DNA of 64,000 nt from NCBI GenBank assembly GCA_009760885.1, contig CM019714.1, positions 4,389,895 to 4,453,894 on the forward strand. The letters are read 5' to 3'. A program made the translations under genes and the position numbers. Origin of the DNA: Achatina immaculata. Its lineage: Eukaryota; Mollusca; Gastropoda; Stylommatophora; Achatinidae. This document shows, one piece after another, positions 21,450 to 33,436 of this stretch (position 1 is the stretch's first letter; the number at the start of each line of letters is the position of its first letter). The notes under the pieces were generated by a model. That model was not told the DNA's origin and did no database searches. It saw only the letters and a program-made list of their open reading frames with translations.

Positions 21450-21534
21450 CTTTTCTGTTTCTGGTGCAAGAACAAAACAACAATTAGTGCTGCATCATCT
21501 TACATCTTACATATTACATTTTACTTCTTATATC

Positions 21535-23235
21535 TTACATCCTTCCCGTGTCGCTAAACGTCACATAGGGCTCACATAGTTATTTGCCAAGTTTTCCTGT
21601 TCTTGGCGAGTCTTTCAACTTCATCAAGGGATGTTATGCCCACTAAACTGGCTTCTCTTAACAATGTCCTCTTTAGAGTTTCACGCAGTCTACCTCTTTT
21701 TATTCATCCTGTTATGTTCCACTTGATAACTTGTTTTGGTATTTTCTGATTGTTTCTTCTCATCACGTGACCAAAATATGTCCATCTCCTTTTCCTGATC
21801 AGCCATGAGACAGGTTGTTGTTCACTCATCTGTCTTATTTCTGCGTTGTTCTTGAATTCTTTCCACTTTATACCAAATATTTTCCTTAGGTATTTGTTTT
21901 CGAAAGTCTAATTTCTTGTATTTTTCTTTAGTTGTTTTCCAGCTTTCACATGCATAAATGAGGGTGGATATCACATTTGAATTGAATAATTTTAACTTGT
22001 TTTTTGTGCTTATAACTTTTGAATTCCATATGTTCTCAAGATTCTTGAAGGTCGATGGTGCTTTGCAGTTAGAATTCTAATTTCCTTCCTGGTGTCACCA
22101 TCCTGGTCTATGTAGCTACTGAGGTATGCAACATGGTTTATTTCTTCAACAACTGTTCCTTCTACGTATATTTTTCCTTCTTGATTAATCAGAAGCTTCA
22201 TAATTTTTGTTTTGTCTTTGTTAATTTCAATACATATTTTGCTAACTAAGGAAGACAGGAAATCTGTTTTTTTTTCCTGAATCGATTTCAAATTGTCACT
22301 GATAAGAGTTATGCCATCAGCAAAATCGAGATCTTCTATTTGGGTCCCATGTACCCAATCAATGCCAGTTTTACCAGTACAGCATCTTTTCATTATAAAG
22401 TATATATGGCAATTCCAAAGAGTAGGGGAGATAATATACATCCTTGTTTCACTCCTGTTTCAATCTGAAACCATTCACTCATCCCTTCGTCTGTCTTGAC
22501 TGCACAAACATATCCGTTGTAGAAGTCTCTAATGATGTTGATAATTTTAGATGGTATTCCATATAGACTTAAAATTCTCCACAATGAATATCTGTGTATG
22601 TTACATATCAAATGCTTTTTTTTAAAGTCTATGATGTTCAGGATTAATGGTTTCTGCTTTTCAATATGTTCTTCAAGTATTATTCTTAGAGTAAAGATCT
22701 GGTCGAGACAGCTTCTCCCTTTTCAAAATCCTGCCTGTCCTTCTCTCATTGCAGCATCCACTACATCCTTAATTCTACTCAGAATCATTTTACAAAACAC
22801 CTTGGCACAACTTAGGTAAGGTTACACCCCTCCAGTTATTGCAGTCACTGAGGTTGCCTTTTTTGGGTATTTTAACAATGATTCCCTTTTTCCATTTAGA
22901 AGGAATATTTTCTTCTTTCCAAATTTTATCAAACATTCTTTGTAGTTGGCTCATGTTGTCAACGTTAATAGCTATTAACATTTCGACTGTTATTTCATCT
23001 TCACCTGCAGCTTTGTTGTTAACCATTTGATTCACTCAATTTTATTCAGTGTAACTTCATGTAAGCTGACATTTAGTTGTGGGACTGGTAAATCAGTTTC
23101 AAGATTTATTAATTCATTTGGGTGTGGTCGATTAAGTATTTCTTGGAAGTGTTCAGCCCATCTTCGGCCCATCTTTGCTTTTGGTCTTTACTTGATGTTA
23201 ATAGGGTGCCTGTTTTGCTTATGACTGGTCTATCT
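21535..23235 (-). mobile_element. LINE reverse transcriptase remnant (family B), 3' end intact
   Basis: A non-LTR element on the minus strand running 23235 to 21535 in several frames. Motifs in order: NKAAGEDEITVEMLIAIN, WKKGIIVKIPKKGNLSDC, NNWRGVTL, ICNIHRYSLWRILSLYGIPS, TGVKQGCILSPLLF, DLDFADGITLIS, INKDKTKIMKLLIN, HVAYLSSYIDQDGDTRKE, RKRRWTYFGHVMRR. The catalytic box is FADG instead of FADD, so it is inactive quite apart from its frameshifts. The 3' end is CGTTTAGCGACACGGGAAGG followed by an ATGTAAGAT-type tail (21500-21540). The family includes the copies at 5921 and 37028. Confidence 0.88.
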
Positions 23236-23286
23236 CTGGAGGTAATAGTACCTGTTAGCTTGTTCTTTATGTTATGTAGAGTTTTG

Positions 23287-23292
23287 CTGTAT

Positions 23293-23327
<35 letters not shown>
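23287..23327. repeat. (TA)n microsatellite
   Basis: About 19 TA units. It is followed (23328-23510) by two diverged copies of an approximately 145-bp phrase containing ACATAAATCATACAAG and GTATAGATCTTACA. Confidence 0.95.
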
Positions 23328-23519
23328 CATAAATCATACAAGTCCGTTAATCCAAGGCAATGTATAGATCTTACAGGTAGATAAGGTAGATAGAGGTGTA
23401 TGGTGCAGTTTTACAAAGTGAGGGAGGAAGTGAGCAAGGTGAGAAAAAATGCTTTTATCTATAGATCTTACATAGCATAAATCATACAAGACCCTTCATT
23501 CAAGACAATACGTACATCT

Positions 23520-23812
23520 GGAAGTGTCCGTGTGTACTGAAAGTGTACATGGGTTTGCTTTGTGTGTGTACTGAAAGTGTACATGGGTTTGGTATCTGTG
23601 TGTACTGAAAGTGTACATGGGTTTGCGTTGTATGTGTATTGAAAGTGTACATGGGTTTGCTTCGTGTGTGTACTGAAAGTGTACATGGGTTTGCTTTGTG
23701 TGTGTACTGAAAGTGTACATGGTTTTGCTTTGTGTGTACTGAAAGTATACATGGGTTTGCTATCTGTGTGTACTGAAAGTATACATGGGTTTGCTATCTG
23801 TGTGTAGCAGGA
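23520..23812. repeat. 34-bp minisatellite
   Basis: Nine units of TGTGTGTACTGAAAGTGTAC plus ATGGGTTTGCTTTG, with alternating TTTGTG and ATCTGTG ends. Confidence 0.95.
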
Positions 23813-23844
23813 GGCAAGATTTAGAAGGAAAATGCTGACAATGA

Positions 23845-24290
23845 AGCAGATAAAATAACAAAAGACAGATAAAGTAACAAAAGACAGATAAAGTAACCAA
23901 AGACGAAGTAACAAAACACAGATAAAATAACAAAACACAGATAAAATAACAAAAGACAAAGTAACAAAACACAGATAAATTAGCAAAAGACAAAGTAACA
24001 AAAGATATATAAATAACAAAAGACAGATAAAGTAACAAAAGACAGATAAAGTAACACAAGACAAAGTAACAAAAGACAGATAAAGTAACAAAAGACAAAG
24101 TAACAAAAGATAGATAAAGTAATAAAAGACAGATAAATTAATAGATAAAATAATAAAAGACAGATAAATTAACAAAAGACAATGTAACAAAAGGCAGATA
24201 AAATAACAAAAGACAGATACATTAACAAAAGACAGATGAAGTAACAAAAGACCGATAAATTAACAAAAGACAGAAAAAGTAACAAAAGAA
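23845..24290. repeat. 19-bp minisatellite AACAAAAGACAGATAAAGT
   Basis: About 24 imperfect 13-19 bp units of AACAAAAGACAGATAAAGT, with shorter AACAAAAGACAAAGT forms. The sequence at 24291-24485 is unique with no gene. Confidence 0.93.
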
Positions 24291-24489
24291 CTATATTCTG
24301 TTAATTTGTTCGGCACCACTAACAGACTGAATACAAAGTAGCACTTGCTGTTTGATCACCTACTACCTCCTGTGCACAGGTGCGTCGGCCATCAAGCTTT
24401 TCCGTGTAGTGTAACCCCACGAAAATAATGTGACATATGGATAACATGAAATGTTATTTAATGATTGTTATAAATTCTTTCACACAGCA

Positions 24490-25850
24490 GCACCCCATAT
24501 AGAAGAATCTCTACAGCAGCACCCCTTCAGCAGCATTTTTACAGCAGCATATCTACATCATCATATCTACAGCAACATATCTACATCATCATATCTACAG
24601 CATTATATCTACAGCATCATACCTATAGCATCATATCTACATCATCATATCTACAGCATCATACATATAACATCATATCTACATCATCATATCTACATCA
24701 TCATATCTACATCATCATATTTACAGCATCATACCTATAGCATCATATCTACAGCATCATACCCATAGCATCATATCTACAGCATCATACCTATAGCATC
24801 ATATCTACAGCATCATATCTACATCATCATATCTTCAATATCATAACTACAGCAGCAACCCTACATCATTATATCTACAGTATCATATCTACAGCAGCAC
24901 ACCTACATCATCATATCTACAGCATCATAACTACAGCAGCACCCCTACATCATCATATCTACAGGATTATATTTACATCATCATATCTACATCATCATAA
25001 CTACAGCATCATATCTACAGCATCATATCTATAGCATCATATTTATAGCACCATATCTATAGTATCATATCTATTGTATCATATCTATAGCATCATATCT
25101 ATAGTATCATATCTATAGCATCATATCTATAGTATCATATCTATAGTATCATATCTATGGCATCATATCTATAGCATCGTATCTATAGTACCATATCCAC
25201 AGCATCATATCTATAGCATCATATCTACAGCATCATATCTATAGCATCATATCTATAGCATCATATCTACAGCATCATATCTATAGCATCATATCTATAG
25301 CATCATATATATAGTATCATATCTATAGTATCATATCTACAGCATCATATATATAGCATCATATCTATAGCATCATATATATAGCATCATATCTATAGTA
25401 TCATATCTATTGTATCATATTTATAGCACCATATCTATTGTATCATATCTATATCATCATATCTATAGTATCATATCTATAGTATCATATATATATATAA
25501 TCATATCTATAACATCATATTTATAGTGTCATATCTATAACATCATATTTATAGCATCGTATCTATAGCATCATATTTATAGCATTATATCTACAGCATC
25601 ATATCTATAGCATCATATCTATAGCATCATATCTACAGTATCATATCTATAGCATCATATCTATAGCATCATATCTATAGTATCGTATCCACAGTATCAT
25701 ATCTATAGCATCATATCTATAGCATCATATCTATAGCATCATATGTATAGTATCATATCCACAGCGTCATATGTATAGCATTATATCTACAGTATCATAT
25801 ATACAGCATCATGTCTATAGCATCGTATCTACAGCAGCATCCCTTCAGCA
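24490..25850. repeat. 14-bp satellite-like array (ATCATATCTATAGC)
   Basis: About 95 units of 14 bp. Three sub-domains differ in variant: CTACAGCATCATAT (24490-25020), CTATAGTATCATAT (25020-25560) and CTATAGCATCATAT (25560-25850). Length polymorphism between individuals is likely. Intronic to the EF-hand gene. Confidence 0.97.
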
Positions 25851-25999
25851 TCATATAGTGGTGACAGTAGTAACAGAAGCAACAAGGGTAGTGGCGCTAC
25901 TCCAGCAGCATCAGTAGGCACAGCAGGTATTAAAAGAAATGAAATGTTTGATAATGTCACTGAGAGAGCAACAAAATTGTCAGTTTTTGTGGATTATTC

Positions 26000-26340
26000 T
26001 GTTGACTGTGCTTAAATCATGTAGGTGTTGTGTAATCTGTTGATTGTGCTTACATCATGTAGATGCTGTGTAGTCTGTTGACTGCACTTACATCATGTAG
26101 ATGTTGTGTAATCTGTTGATTGTGCTTACATCATGTAGATGCTGTGTAGTCTGTTGACTGTGCTTAAATCATGTAGATGTTGTGTAATCTGTTGATTGTG
26201 CTTACATCATGTAGATGTTGTGTAGTCTGTTGACTGCACTTACATCATGTAGATGTTGTGTAATCTGTTGATTGTGCTTACATCATGTAGATGTTGTGTA
26301 GTCTGTTGACTGCACTTACATCATGTATGTGTTGTCTGTT
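26000..26340. repeat. 38-bp minisatellite
   Basis: Nine units of GTTGTGTAATCTGTTGATTG plus TGCTTACATCATGTAGAT, with units of type AATCTGTTGATTG and AGTCTGTTGACTG alternating, so the effective period is 76 bp. The following 26341-26642 is unique sequence; see the findings for a weak exon candidate at 26464-26537. Confidence 0.95.
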
Positions 26341-26642
26341 GACTGTACTCATTTCCTTACACGTTACGACTAGTAAAAGACTTTCATTCTTGCATGCACA
26401 ACTACATCATCAAGAACAGAACACACCAGGTGCTGACTTGTACACAGAGAGTGTGCCGCTGTACCTGCCGTACGCAGGTAAACTGCCAGGGCGTGTTGCC
26501 CAAAGTCAGTGCCAAATAATTGAAGAAAAGGTCAGGACTGCAGCCATCAAAACTTCCAGAAGCGCAGAGAAAAGATTTGGTTAGTTTGTTCTACAAGATG
26601 TTAGTGAAAGTAAACTATGAGTTGGGTGGAAGTTGTACTCAC

Positions 26643-27048
26643 CTTTAGCAGCCTGCGGGCTCGGAGAATTCCTAACCTGACTCTGCGCTGGGGCTGAGTG
26701 TTGTGAAGAGACCGTCTTGGACTGGAACACTTCGGGGATGGCTGCCTGCGCAGGTTTCTGACCCGCTGTGGGGCTAGGCACGAGGCCCGTGGTCGTGCTC
26801 CCAACCCTAGCCTGTCCCGGTGGTTTTTGTTGTGGCCGTGGTGATGGCGGGGCATTCTGCCGCTGTTGCAGTAGTTGTGGCTGTTGTCGCTGTTGTTGTT
26901 GTTGTCGCTGTTGATGTTGTTGCGAATATTGTTGTTGTTGTTGCTGTTGTTTTTGCTGCTGCTGCTGCTGCTCTGCTTCCTGAGGCAAAGGCGTCAGCCC
27001 AAACCAGTCTTGTATAGTTCTAGCGATGAATGCCGGGATGGTCAACAT
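26643..27048 (-). CDS. EF-hand gene, glutamine/proline-rich N-terminal exon
   Basis: Read from 27048 to 26643 (135 codons plus one base; donor AAAG|GTGAGT, near perfect). It starts MLTIPAFIARTIQDWFGLTP, a possible amphipathic or short hydrophobic N-terminal segment. Residues about 30-70 form a polyglutamine tract broken by Lys, Tyr, His, Arg, Pro and Leu. Residues about 70-135 are a Pro/Ser/Gln/Thr-rich region ending NSPSPQAAK. Gln is coded by both CAG and CAA, so the tract is not a pure CAG expansion. The start was chosen because the frame upstream is a low-complexity A-run and the Met begins a non-repetitive segment; an upstream exon is possible. The disordered N-terminus would be fused to the EF-hand region. 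Confidence 0.65.
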
Positions 27049-27264
27049 GGCGCAGACCACAGAACTTTTTTTTTCTCTCAGAAAAAAGATCCGCACTCTG
27101 AATCTCTGTCTGTCACCTCAGTAACACCTTCATCGGGTACTCACGAAGAATCGCTCACCTGTCTCAGGTGCCACGTAGTCAGGTGATTTAACTGAGGGTT
27201 GGAACAATATCGTACCTGTATATACCTGGCGTAGTCGATTATCACAGACATATTGTTAAACTGT

Positions 27265-27445
27265 GTGATGTAGATCATTTGTATGTAATGTAGATATAGC
27301 GAAAGTAATGTGGACATTTGTACGTAACGTTGATATAGGGAAAGTAATGTGGGCATTTGTACATAACGTTGATATAGGGAAAGTAATGTGGGCATTTGTA
27401 CATAATGTAAATATAGAGAAATGTACGTGGGCTTTTGTATGTGTA
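27265..27445. repeat. 39-bp minisatellite, about 4.5 units
   Basis: Units of ATTTGTACATAACGTTGATA plus TAGGGAAAGTAATGTGGGC. It lies upstream of the glutamine-rich exon of the minus-strand gene. The sequence between (27049-27264) is unique and includes a donor-like GAGACAG|GTGAGC on the minus strand near 27155-27165 that could end a 5' UTR exon. This is not proven. Confidence 0.9.
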
Positions 27446-27479
27446 TGGTGTAGATCTTAGTATGTAGGTAAAATATAGA

Positions 27480-27695
27480 CATAGACAGGGGCCCCATGTA
27501 AACTGGTGCCCCCCCCCCTTTAGATTAACAACTCTCTTTCCAACCACGACGGGGCCCAGTTTAAAACAGGGGAAGTCCTCGGGGGGTGGAGGGGGGAGGT
27601 GAGAGGCCCTCCCTTTAAACGGGGGACGGATCCAGACCAAGGAGTGATGCACCCCCCACCCGCCTCCTAACTGGCCCTGGGCATGAGGATTTATA
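27480..27695. other. GC-rich low-complexity segment
   Basis: C- and G-run-rich sequence (CCCCCCCCC at 27509, GGGGGGTGGAGGGGGGAGG at 27580) unlike its AT-rich surroundings. The minus strand has a Pro/Gly-rich frame with VHHSLVWIRPPFKGRA that may be a fragment of a dispersed repeat. No family is recognised. Confidence 0.4.
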
Positions 27696-27742
27696 TAGCA
27701 ACCTACATATTTATATTTGTAATGTAGGCAGAGAACAGCATC

Positions 27743-28520
27743 ATGCCCAGACAGACAGACAGACAGACAGACAGGCAGACAGGCAGGCAGACAGGCAGAC
27801 AGACAGACAGACAGGCAGGCAGGCAGACAGACAGACAAGCAGATTTAAGTGGCAACCTACATATTTATATTTGTAATGTAGGCAGAGAACAGCATCATGT
27901 CCAGACAGACAGGCAGACATGCCGACATGCAGGAAGACACACAGATAGACATGCAGGCAGACAGATAGTCAGTCAGTCAGGCAAGCAGGCAGACAGACAG
28001 ACAGACAGGTAGACGGGTAGGCAGACAGACAGACAGACAGACAGACAGGCAGGCAGGCAGACAGACAGGCAGACTGGCAGACAGACAGACAGGCATGCGG
28101 GCAGACAGACAGGCAGGCAGACAGACAAGCAGACAGACAGGCAGAAAAGCAGACAGACAGGCAGGTGGGCAGACAGACAGGCAGGCAGGTAGACAGACAG
28201 ACAGACAGGCAGACAGACAGACAGGCAGACAGACATACATACAGACATGCAGGCAGGCAGACAGGTAGACAGACAGGCAGGCAGGTAGACAGACAGACAG
28301 GCAGACAGACAGGCAGACATACAGGCAGGCAGACAGACAGGCAGGCGGGAAGGCAGACAGACAGACAGGCAGACAGACAGACAGGCAGGCAGGTAGACAG
28401 ACAGACAGGCAGCCATGCAGACAAGCTGACAGGCAGACAGATAGACAGACAGACAGACGGACAGAGAGACAGACAGACAGGCAGACAGAGAGACAGACAA
28501 GCAGACAGACAGCCAGACAT

Positions 28521-28580
<60 letters not shown>

Positions 28581-28666
28581 GCAGACAGAGAGACAGGCAG
28601 ATATACCGACAGACTGACAGACAGATAGACAAGCAGCATAACAGACAGACAGATAGACCGACATAC

Positions 28667-28722
<56 letters not shown>
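27743..28722. repeat. 1-kb CAGA/CAGG microsatellite with two GATA tracts
   Basis: About 980 bp of GACA and GGCA tetranucleotides (ACAGACAGGCAGGCAG type), interrupted at 27843-27903 by a repeat of the flanking phrase CAACCTACATATTTATATTT that also occurs at 27700. Two pure GATA tracts lie at 28516-28580 (about 16 units) and 28664-28720 (about 14 units). Six open frames of about 220 codons on the two strands are artefacts. Confidence 0.97.
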
Positions 28723-28759
28723 TATCTTACATATTTAATGATTATACTTTACTTTGCAG

Positions 28760-29020
28760 ACGGCCTGGTTAGCCGAGGTGTTAGGTGCTCGGCTTACTAA
28801 TCAGGTGGTACCGGGTTCAAGTCCCAGCAGTGGGATATTTTCTGGTACACACCAGAAAGGCTCCGGGGTCCACCCAGCCTCTAAAAACGGGTACCAGAGA
28901 AATCTGGGAAGGTAAAGCGGCCAGGTGTGATACTTTCAAGTGCCGAAGGTCATGGAAAATACGGGCCTAACACCGTATTCCCCAATATGTATTAATAGCG
29001 TGGAAACGGGAATCTTATCT
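28760..29020 (+). mobile_element. tRNA-derived SINE
   Basis: The head resembles a tRNA gene with RNA polymerase III promoter boxes: A-box-like TTAGCCGAGGTGTTAG and B-box GGTTCAAGTCCC, 34 bp apart. A tRNA-unrelated body follows (CTCCGGGGTCCACCCAGCCT ... GGTCATGGAAAATACGGG). The stem bases needed for a real tRNA are poor and no 3' acceptor follows, so it is a SINE rather than a tRNA gene. It sits at the right end of the GATA array. Confidence 0.75.
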
Positions 29021-29424
29021 TTTACCTTTTTACTTTGCTCTGCACGGACTTAATCTTGTCAGCAGACTTCTGACTGCTTTGATTAAGATTTTTTTTAAAA
29101 GAGGAGAAAGTACTACAGAAGTGAAGGTAATTTTTACAAAATGTGAATGTGAAGTTACATGGATCCCCCCCCCCCCCCACCCCAAGTATTCGTTTCTCTG
29201 TAGAGTATCGATATCTCAATAAATATGGCGTCGAAATAACCTGGAATGTTGACATTTTCAGATGACCTCTAGCACTCACCTGGTAGTGTATGATTCTCGC
29301 GTGCTTTTTCTGTCTTATTCTGTCCTCTCATCTATTTCTTTCTTTTCTTGTCTTTCTTTCTTTATAATTTGTTGTCTCAGTCAATATGCCTCCAGTCTCT
29401 GTCCACGTGTCTGTCTTTATAGTT

Positions 29425-31525
29425 TGTTGTCTCAGTCCCCCCGTGTGGTACCCGGGATCTGCAAAGAATAGGACCACTGTACCCTACCACGCATGATCGT
29501 AAAAGGCGACTAAGGAGGGTTCAGCATAGGGCCAGCAACCCTATCTGGTAAAAAAACTATCAGACTGCTACAGAAACAGAAGCAAGGGAAAAAACAAATG
29601 CAGGTGGAAGGAGAAATGCTTATCAGGAAACTGTGCCCATGAAGGTTGTGGATGAAAGCCAGCCACTGGAAGTCCCCAGCCCGACTGCAGACCTCCTAGA
29701 ACCTAAACACAAGATGCAAATAGGCAGCTGGAATGTAAGAACACTTAACCAGACTGGAAAACTAGCACAGACCATCAAGGAAATGCACAGATACAAACTA
29801 GACATACTAGGAATACAAGAAGCAAGATGGACAGGACAAGGCACAAGGAACTTAGCAACACAGCACACAGAAGATACAATAATATGGTCAGGTAAAGAAG
29901 ATCTTCATGAAGGAGGAGTAGCACTGATTATAACAAAAGAAGCATCAAGAGCATTGCTGAAATGGACCCCTATAAATGAGAGATTATTATATGCACGGTT
30001 CAACTTAAGATTCATGAAGCTGTCTATTATAGTTTGTTATGCACCAACAGAAGCAGCTGAAGAGGAATTAAAAGAAGATTTTTACAACAGCCTCCAAGCA
30101 ACAGTAGAAACAATACCCAAGCATGATATGCTACTCATCTTGGGCGACTTCAATGCAAAAGTAGATGAGGGAAATGAAGATAGAAGAATCATGGGAAGAG
30201 AAGGAATCGGAGAAATAAATGAAAATGGAGAAAGACTGTGCAGTTTCTGTGAAGAAAACATGAAGACCATCGGAGGGACAATTTTCCAGCACAAAAACAT
30301 CCATAACGTGACTTGGAGGTCCCAGATAAAACCACAGAAAACCAAATCGATCACATACTAATAAACAAGTGGAAACGGTCACTACAAGATGTGCGAGCAA
30401 GGAAAGGAGCTGATGTAGGAAGTGATCACAACCTTCTGGTAGCAAAAATAAAACTAAAATTAAGGAAAGCCAAAATCAGAGAACACAGAAAGATACATTT
30501 TGATACAAGAAAACTGATAGACCAACAAACAAGAAATGAATTCTCAGTAGCACTTAAGAACCGCTTCAGTGTCCTACAAGATGAAGCAGAAATGTCCATA
30601 TTAGAGTTCAATAAAACACTACAGGAAACAGCAAAAGAGGTGCTGGGATATCGGAAAAGGAGAAAAGAGGAATTGATAAGCAAGACCACATGGTTAAAGA
30701 TAGAACAAAGAAAAGAAATCAAGAAAAAATTACTGAACACCAAATCACAACGGCTTAAAGAACAAGTTTTAAGTAATTATGCACAAAAAGACAAAGAAGT
30801 GAAGGAATCATGCCGTCAAGATAAACATCAGTACCATGACAACTTAGCAGAAACAGCAGAGAAAGCAGCATATGCACATGACATGAAAACCATATATAAA
30901 ATCACAAAGCAGATGACAAGTAACTTCAGCACAAGATGTTAGAGTGCAATAAGGACACATAAGGGACAACTGATCAGTGGAGAAAGAGAAAAAATTGAAA
31001 GATAGAGGGAACACTTTAACACCCTACTAAACAGAACACAAGCAGCACAAACAGTAGACATACCTGAAGCAAAAACTGAACTAAACATCAATACAGGACC
31101 AATAACAATAAGTGAAGTAAAGGAAGTGATAAAGAAGCTAAGATTAGACAGGGCACCAGGTGAAGATGAAGTGACTGCTGAGATGCTGAAAGCAGAAGAA
31201 ACAGAAACACCAAAACAACTTTGCCGGATATTACAACAAATTTGGGATCTAGAAAAAGCACCAGAGGAGTGGAAAACTGGGCTTATAGTAAAACTACCAA
31301 AGAAGGGTGACCTCAGAGATTGCGGGAACTGGAGAGGCATTACCCTACTGCCACTCACCAGTAAAGTATTTTGCAGAATAATCATCAACAGAATTGTACC
31401 AGCACTTGAGGAAAAACTTCGGAAAGAGCAGGCAGGATTTAGGAAAGGAAGATCATGCATAGACCACATATTTGTACTTAGACAAATATTAGAACAGGCA
31501 AATGAGTGGCATAGCACAACATATG
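29425..31525 (+). mobile_element. RTE-type LINE (family C): 5' UTR, endonuclease and RT fingers
   Basis: The most complete LINE here. The 5' UTR (about 29440-29630) starts near CCCGTGTGGTACCCGGGATC. ORF2 then encodes an AP-type endonuclease: GSWNVRTL, LGIQEARW, GGVALII, VCYAPTE, LILGDFNAKV, IGGTIFQH, then after a frameshift at about 30315 NQIDHILI and GADVGSDHNLL. All catalytic residues are visible. A linker rich in Lys/Glu follows, a stop at 30940 and another near 31003. The RT amino half comes next: RAPGEDEVTAEMLKAE, EEWKTGLIVKLPKKGDL, NWRGITLLPL, SKVFCRIIINRI, EQAGFRKGRSCIDHIF. It is lost at about 31525, where a 32-bp array begins, so the YADD palm and C-terminus are missing. Inactive. Confidence 0.92.
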
Positions 31526-31529
31526 CATT

Positions 31530-32022
31530 GTTTATAGCGCGTCAACTTATTCATGACAACACAAGAGAGCATGTCAACTTGTTCATAACAACACAAGACA
31601 GCATATCAACTTATTCATGACAAAACACGACAGCATATCAACTTATTCATGACAACTCAAGACAGCATATCAACTTATTCATGACAACAGAAGACAGTAT
31701 GCCAACTTATTCATGACAACACAAGACAGCGCGTCAACTTATTCATGACAACACAAGACAGCATATCAACTTATTCATGCCAACACACGACAGCATATCA
31801 ACTTATTCATGACAACACAAGACAGCATATCAATTTATTCATGACAACACACGATAGCATGTCAACCTATTCATGACAACACAAGACAACATATCAACTT
31901 ATTCATGACAACACAAGACAGCATAGTAACTTATTCATGACAACACAAGACAGCATATCAACTTATTCATGACAACACAAGACAGCATGTCAACTTATTC
32001 ATGACAACACAAGAAAGCAGGT
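31530..32022. repeat. 32-bp minisatellite (AACTTATTCATGACAACACA)
   Basis: About 15 units of ACAACACAAGACAGCATATC plus AACTTATTCATG. It starts directly where the LINE RT breaks off. The second copy of the array at 34101-34325 has only seven units. Confidence 0.95.
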
Positions 32023-32164
32023 TACATGGGTTTCCGGATACTTTTTTCAGTGTTCCGAAACCATGACCTTGACATCAGCGACTTAATAATGTCGGAGTTC
32101 AAGGTCGTTGAAAGCAAAAGAAACTTTTTAAAGGCTTGAATAAAGTGCCAAGACCTGGAACAGT

Positions 32165-32805
32165 CAAGTGAAACTTAGACAAGTGACAAGGTTGGCGGGT
32201 TTATCACAAACTTAGACAAGAGACAAGGTTGGCGGGTTTATCACAAACTTAGACAAGAGATAAGGTTGACGGGTTTATCACAAACTTACACAAGAGACAA
32301 GGTTGACGGGTTTATCACAAACTTACACAAGAGACAAGGTTGACGGGTTTATCACAAACTTAGACAAGAGACAAGATTGACGGGTTTATCACAAACTTAG
32401 ACAAGAGACGAGGTTGGCGGGTTTATCACAAACTTAGATAAGAGACAAGGTTGACTGGTTTATCACAAACTTAGACAAGAGACAAGGTTGACTGTTTTAT
32501 CACAAACTTAGACAAGAGACAAGGTTGGCGGGTTTATCACAAACTTAGACAAGAGACAAGGTTGGCTGGTTTATCACAAACTTAAACAAGAGACAAGGTT
32601 GGCTGGTTTATCACAAACTTTGACAAGAGACAAGGTTGGCTGGTTTATCACAAACTTACACAAGAGACAAGGTTGGCTGGTTTATCACAAACTTACACAA
32701 GAGACAAGGTTGGCTGGTTTATCACAAACTTACACAAGAGACAAGGTTGGCTGGTTTATCACAAACTTTGACAAGAGACAAGGTTGGCTGGTTTATCACA
32801 AACTT
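32165..32805. repeat. 37-bp minisatellite (GAGACAAGGTTGGCGGGTTT)
   Basis: About 17 units of ACTTAGACAAGAGACAAGGT plus TGGCGGGTTTATCACAA. Variants change TGGCGGG to TGACGGG or TGGCTGG in blocks. The duplicate array (34485-34600) has three units. Confidence 0.96.
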
Positions 32806-32814
32806 TGTTTTTGT

Positions 32815-33325
32815 ATTCACCGGAGAAGTGAAGGTAATATTTACTGTGTATCAAATTCTTTTTTTTTTAATTAGAGAAGTGAAGGTAATATGTACTTTGC
32901 ATCACATTCTTTTTCTATTAGAGAAGTGAAAGTAACATTTACTGAGCGTCAAATTTTATTTTATTGGAGAAGTGAAGGTAATATTTGCTGTGTATCAAAT
33001 TCTTTTTTTTCATTAGAGAAGTAAAGGTAATATTTACTGTGTATCAAGTTCTTACTTATTTTAAGTTCTGTGTTCAAATTATGAGGTTACTGTAGTTATA
33101 TTTATGTTTTAAAACACGGTTTGTCCATTATTTTTACGTTTTGAAAAATGACCTGTCCATTATTTATTTGTTTTAAAACATGACTTATCCATTATTTTTG
33201 TGTTTTAAAATACGACTTATCCATTATTTATGTGTTTTAAAACATGACTTATCCATTATTTATGTGTTTTAAAACATGACTTATCCATTATTTTTGTGTT
33301 TTAAAACATGACTTGTCAGTGTGAC
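32815..33325. repeat. Two adjacent arrays: about 56-bp (GAGAAGTGAAGGTAATATTT) and 32-bp (TTTTAAAACATGACTTATCC)
   Basis: At 32815-33060, five units of GAGAAGTGAAGGTAATATTT with a T-rich spacer. At 33100-33325, seven units of TTTTAAAACATGACTTATCC plus ATTATTTTTGTG. Both recur in unit 2 at 34610-34850 and 34890-35170. Confidence 0.92.
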
Positions 33326-33436
33326 AGCACCGTATATCCGCGTGTTTGAAATTCGCTTTACGTTTGTTTCGCTTTTCCAGATGGCTGTCAGATCAGAACA
33401 TGGTCGAAAAGCGAGGGTCTGTTTGTGCACAACTGT

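Noticed and set aside
27969..28664. Overlapping 220-230-codon open frames on the minus strand (Cys/Leu/Ser-rich)
   Set aside because: All frames lie wholly in the CAGA/CAGG tetranucleotide array, which has no stop in several frames; not genes.
28760..28835. Functional tRNA gene
   Set aside because: A- and B-box are present, but the cloverleaf pairing is poor and a SINE body follows directly.
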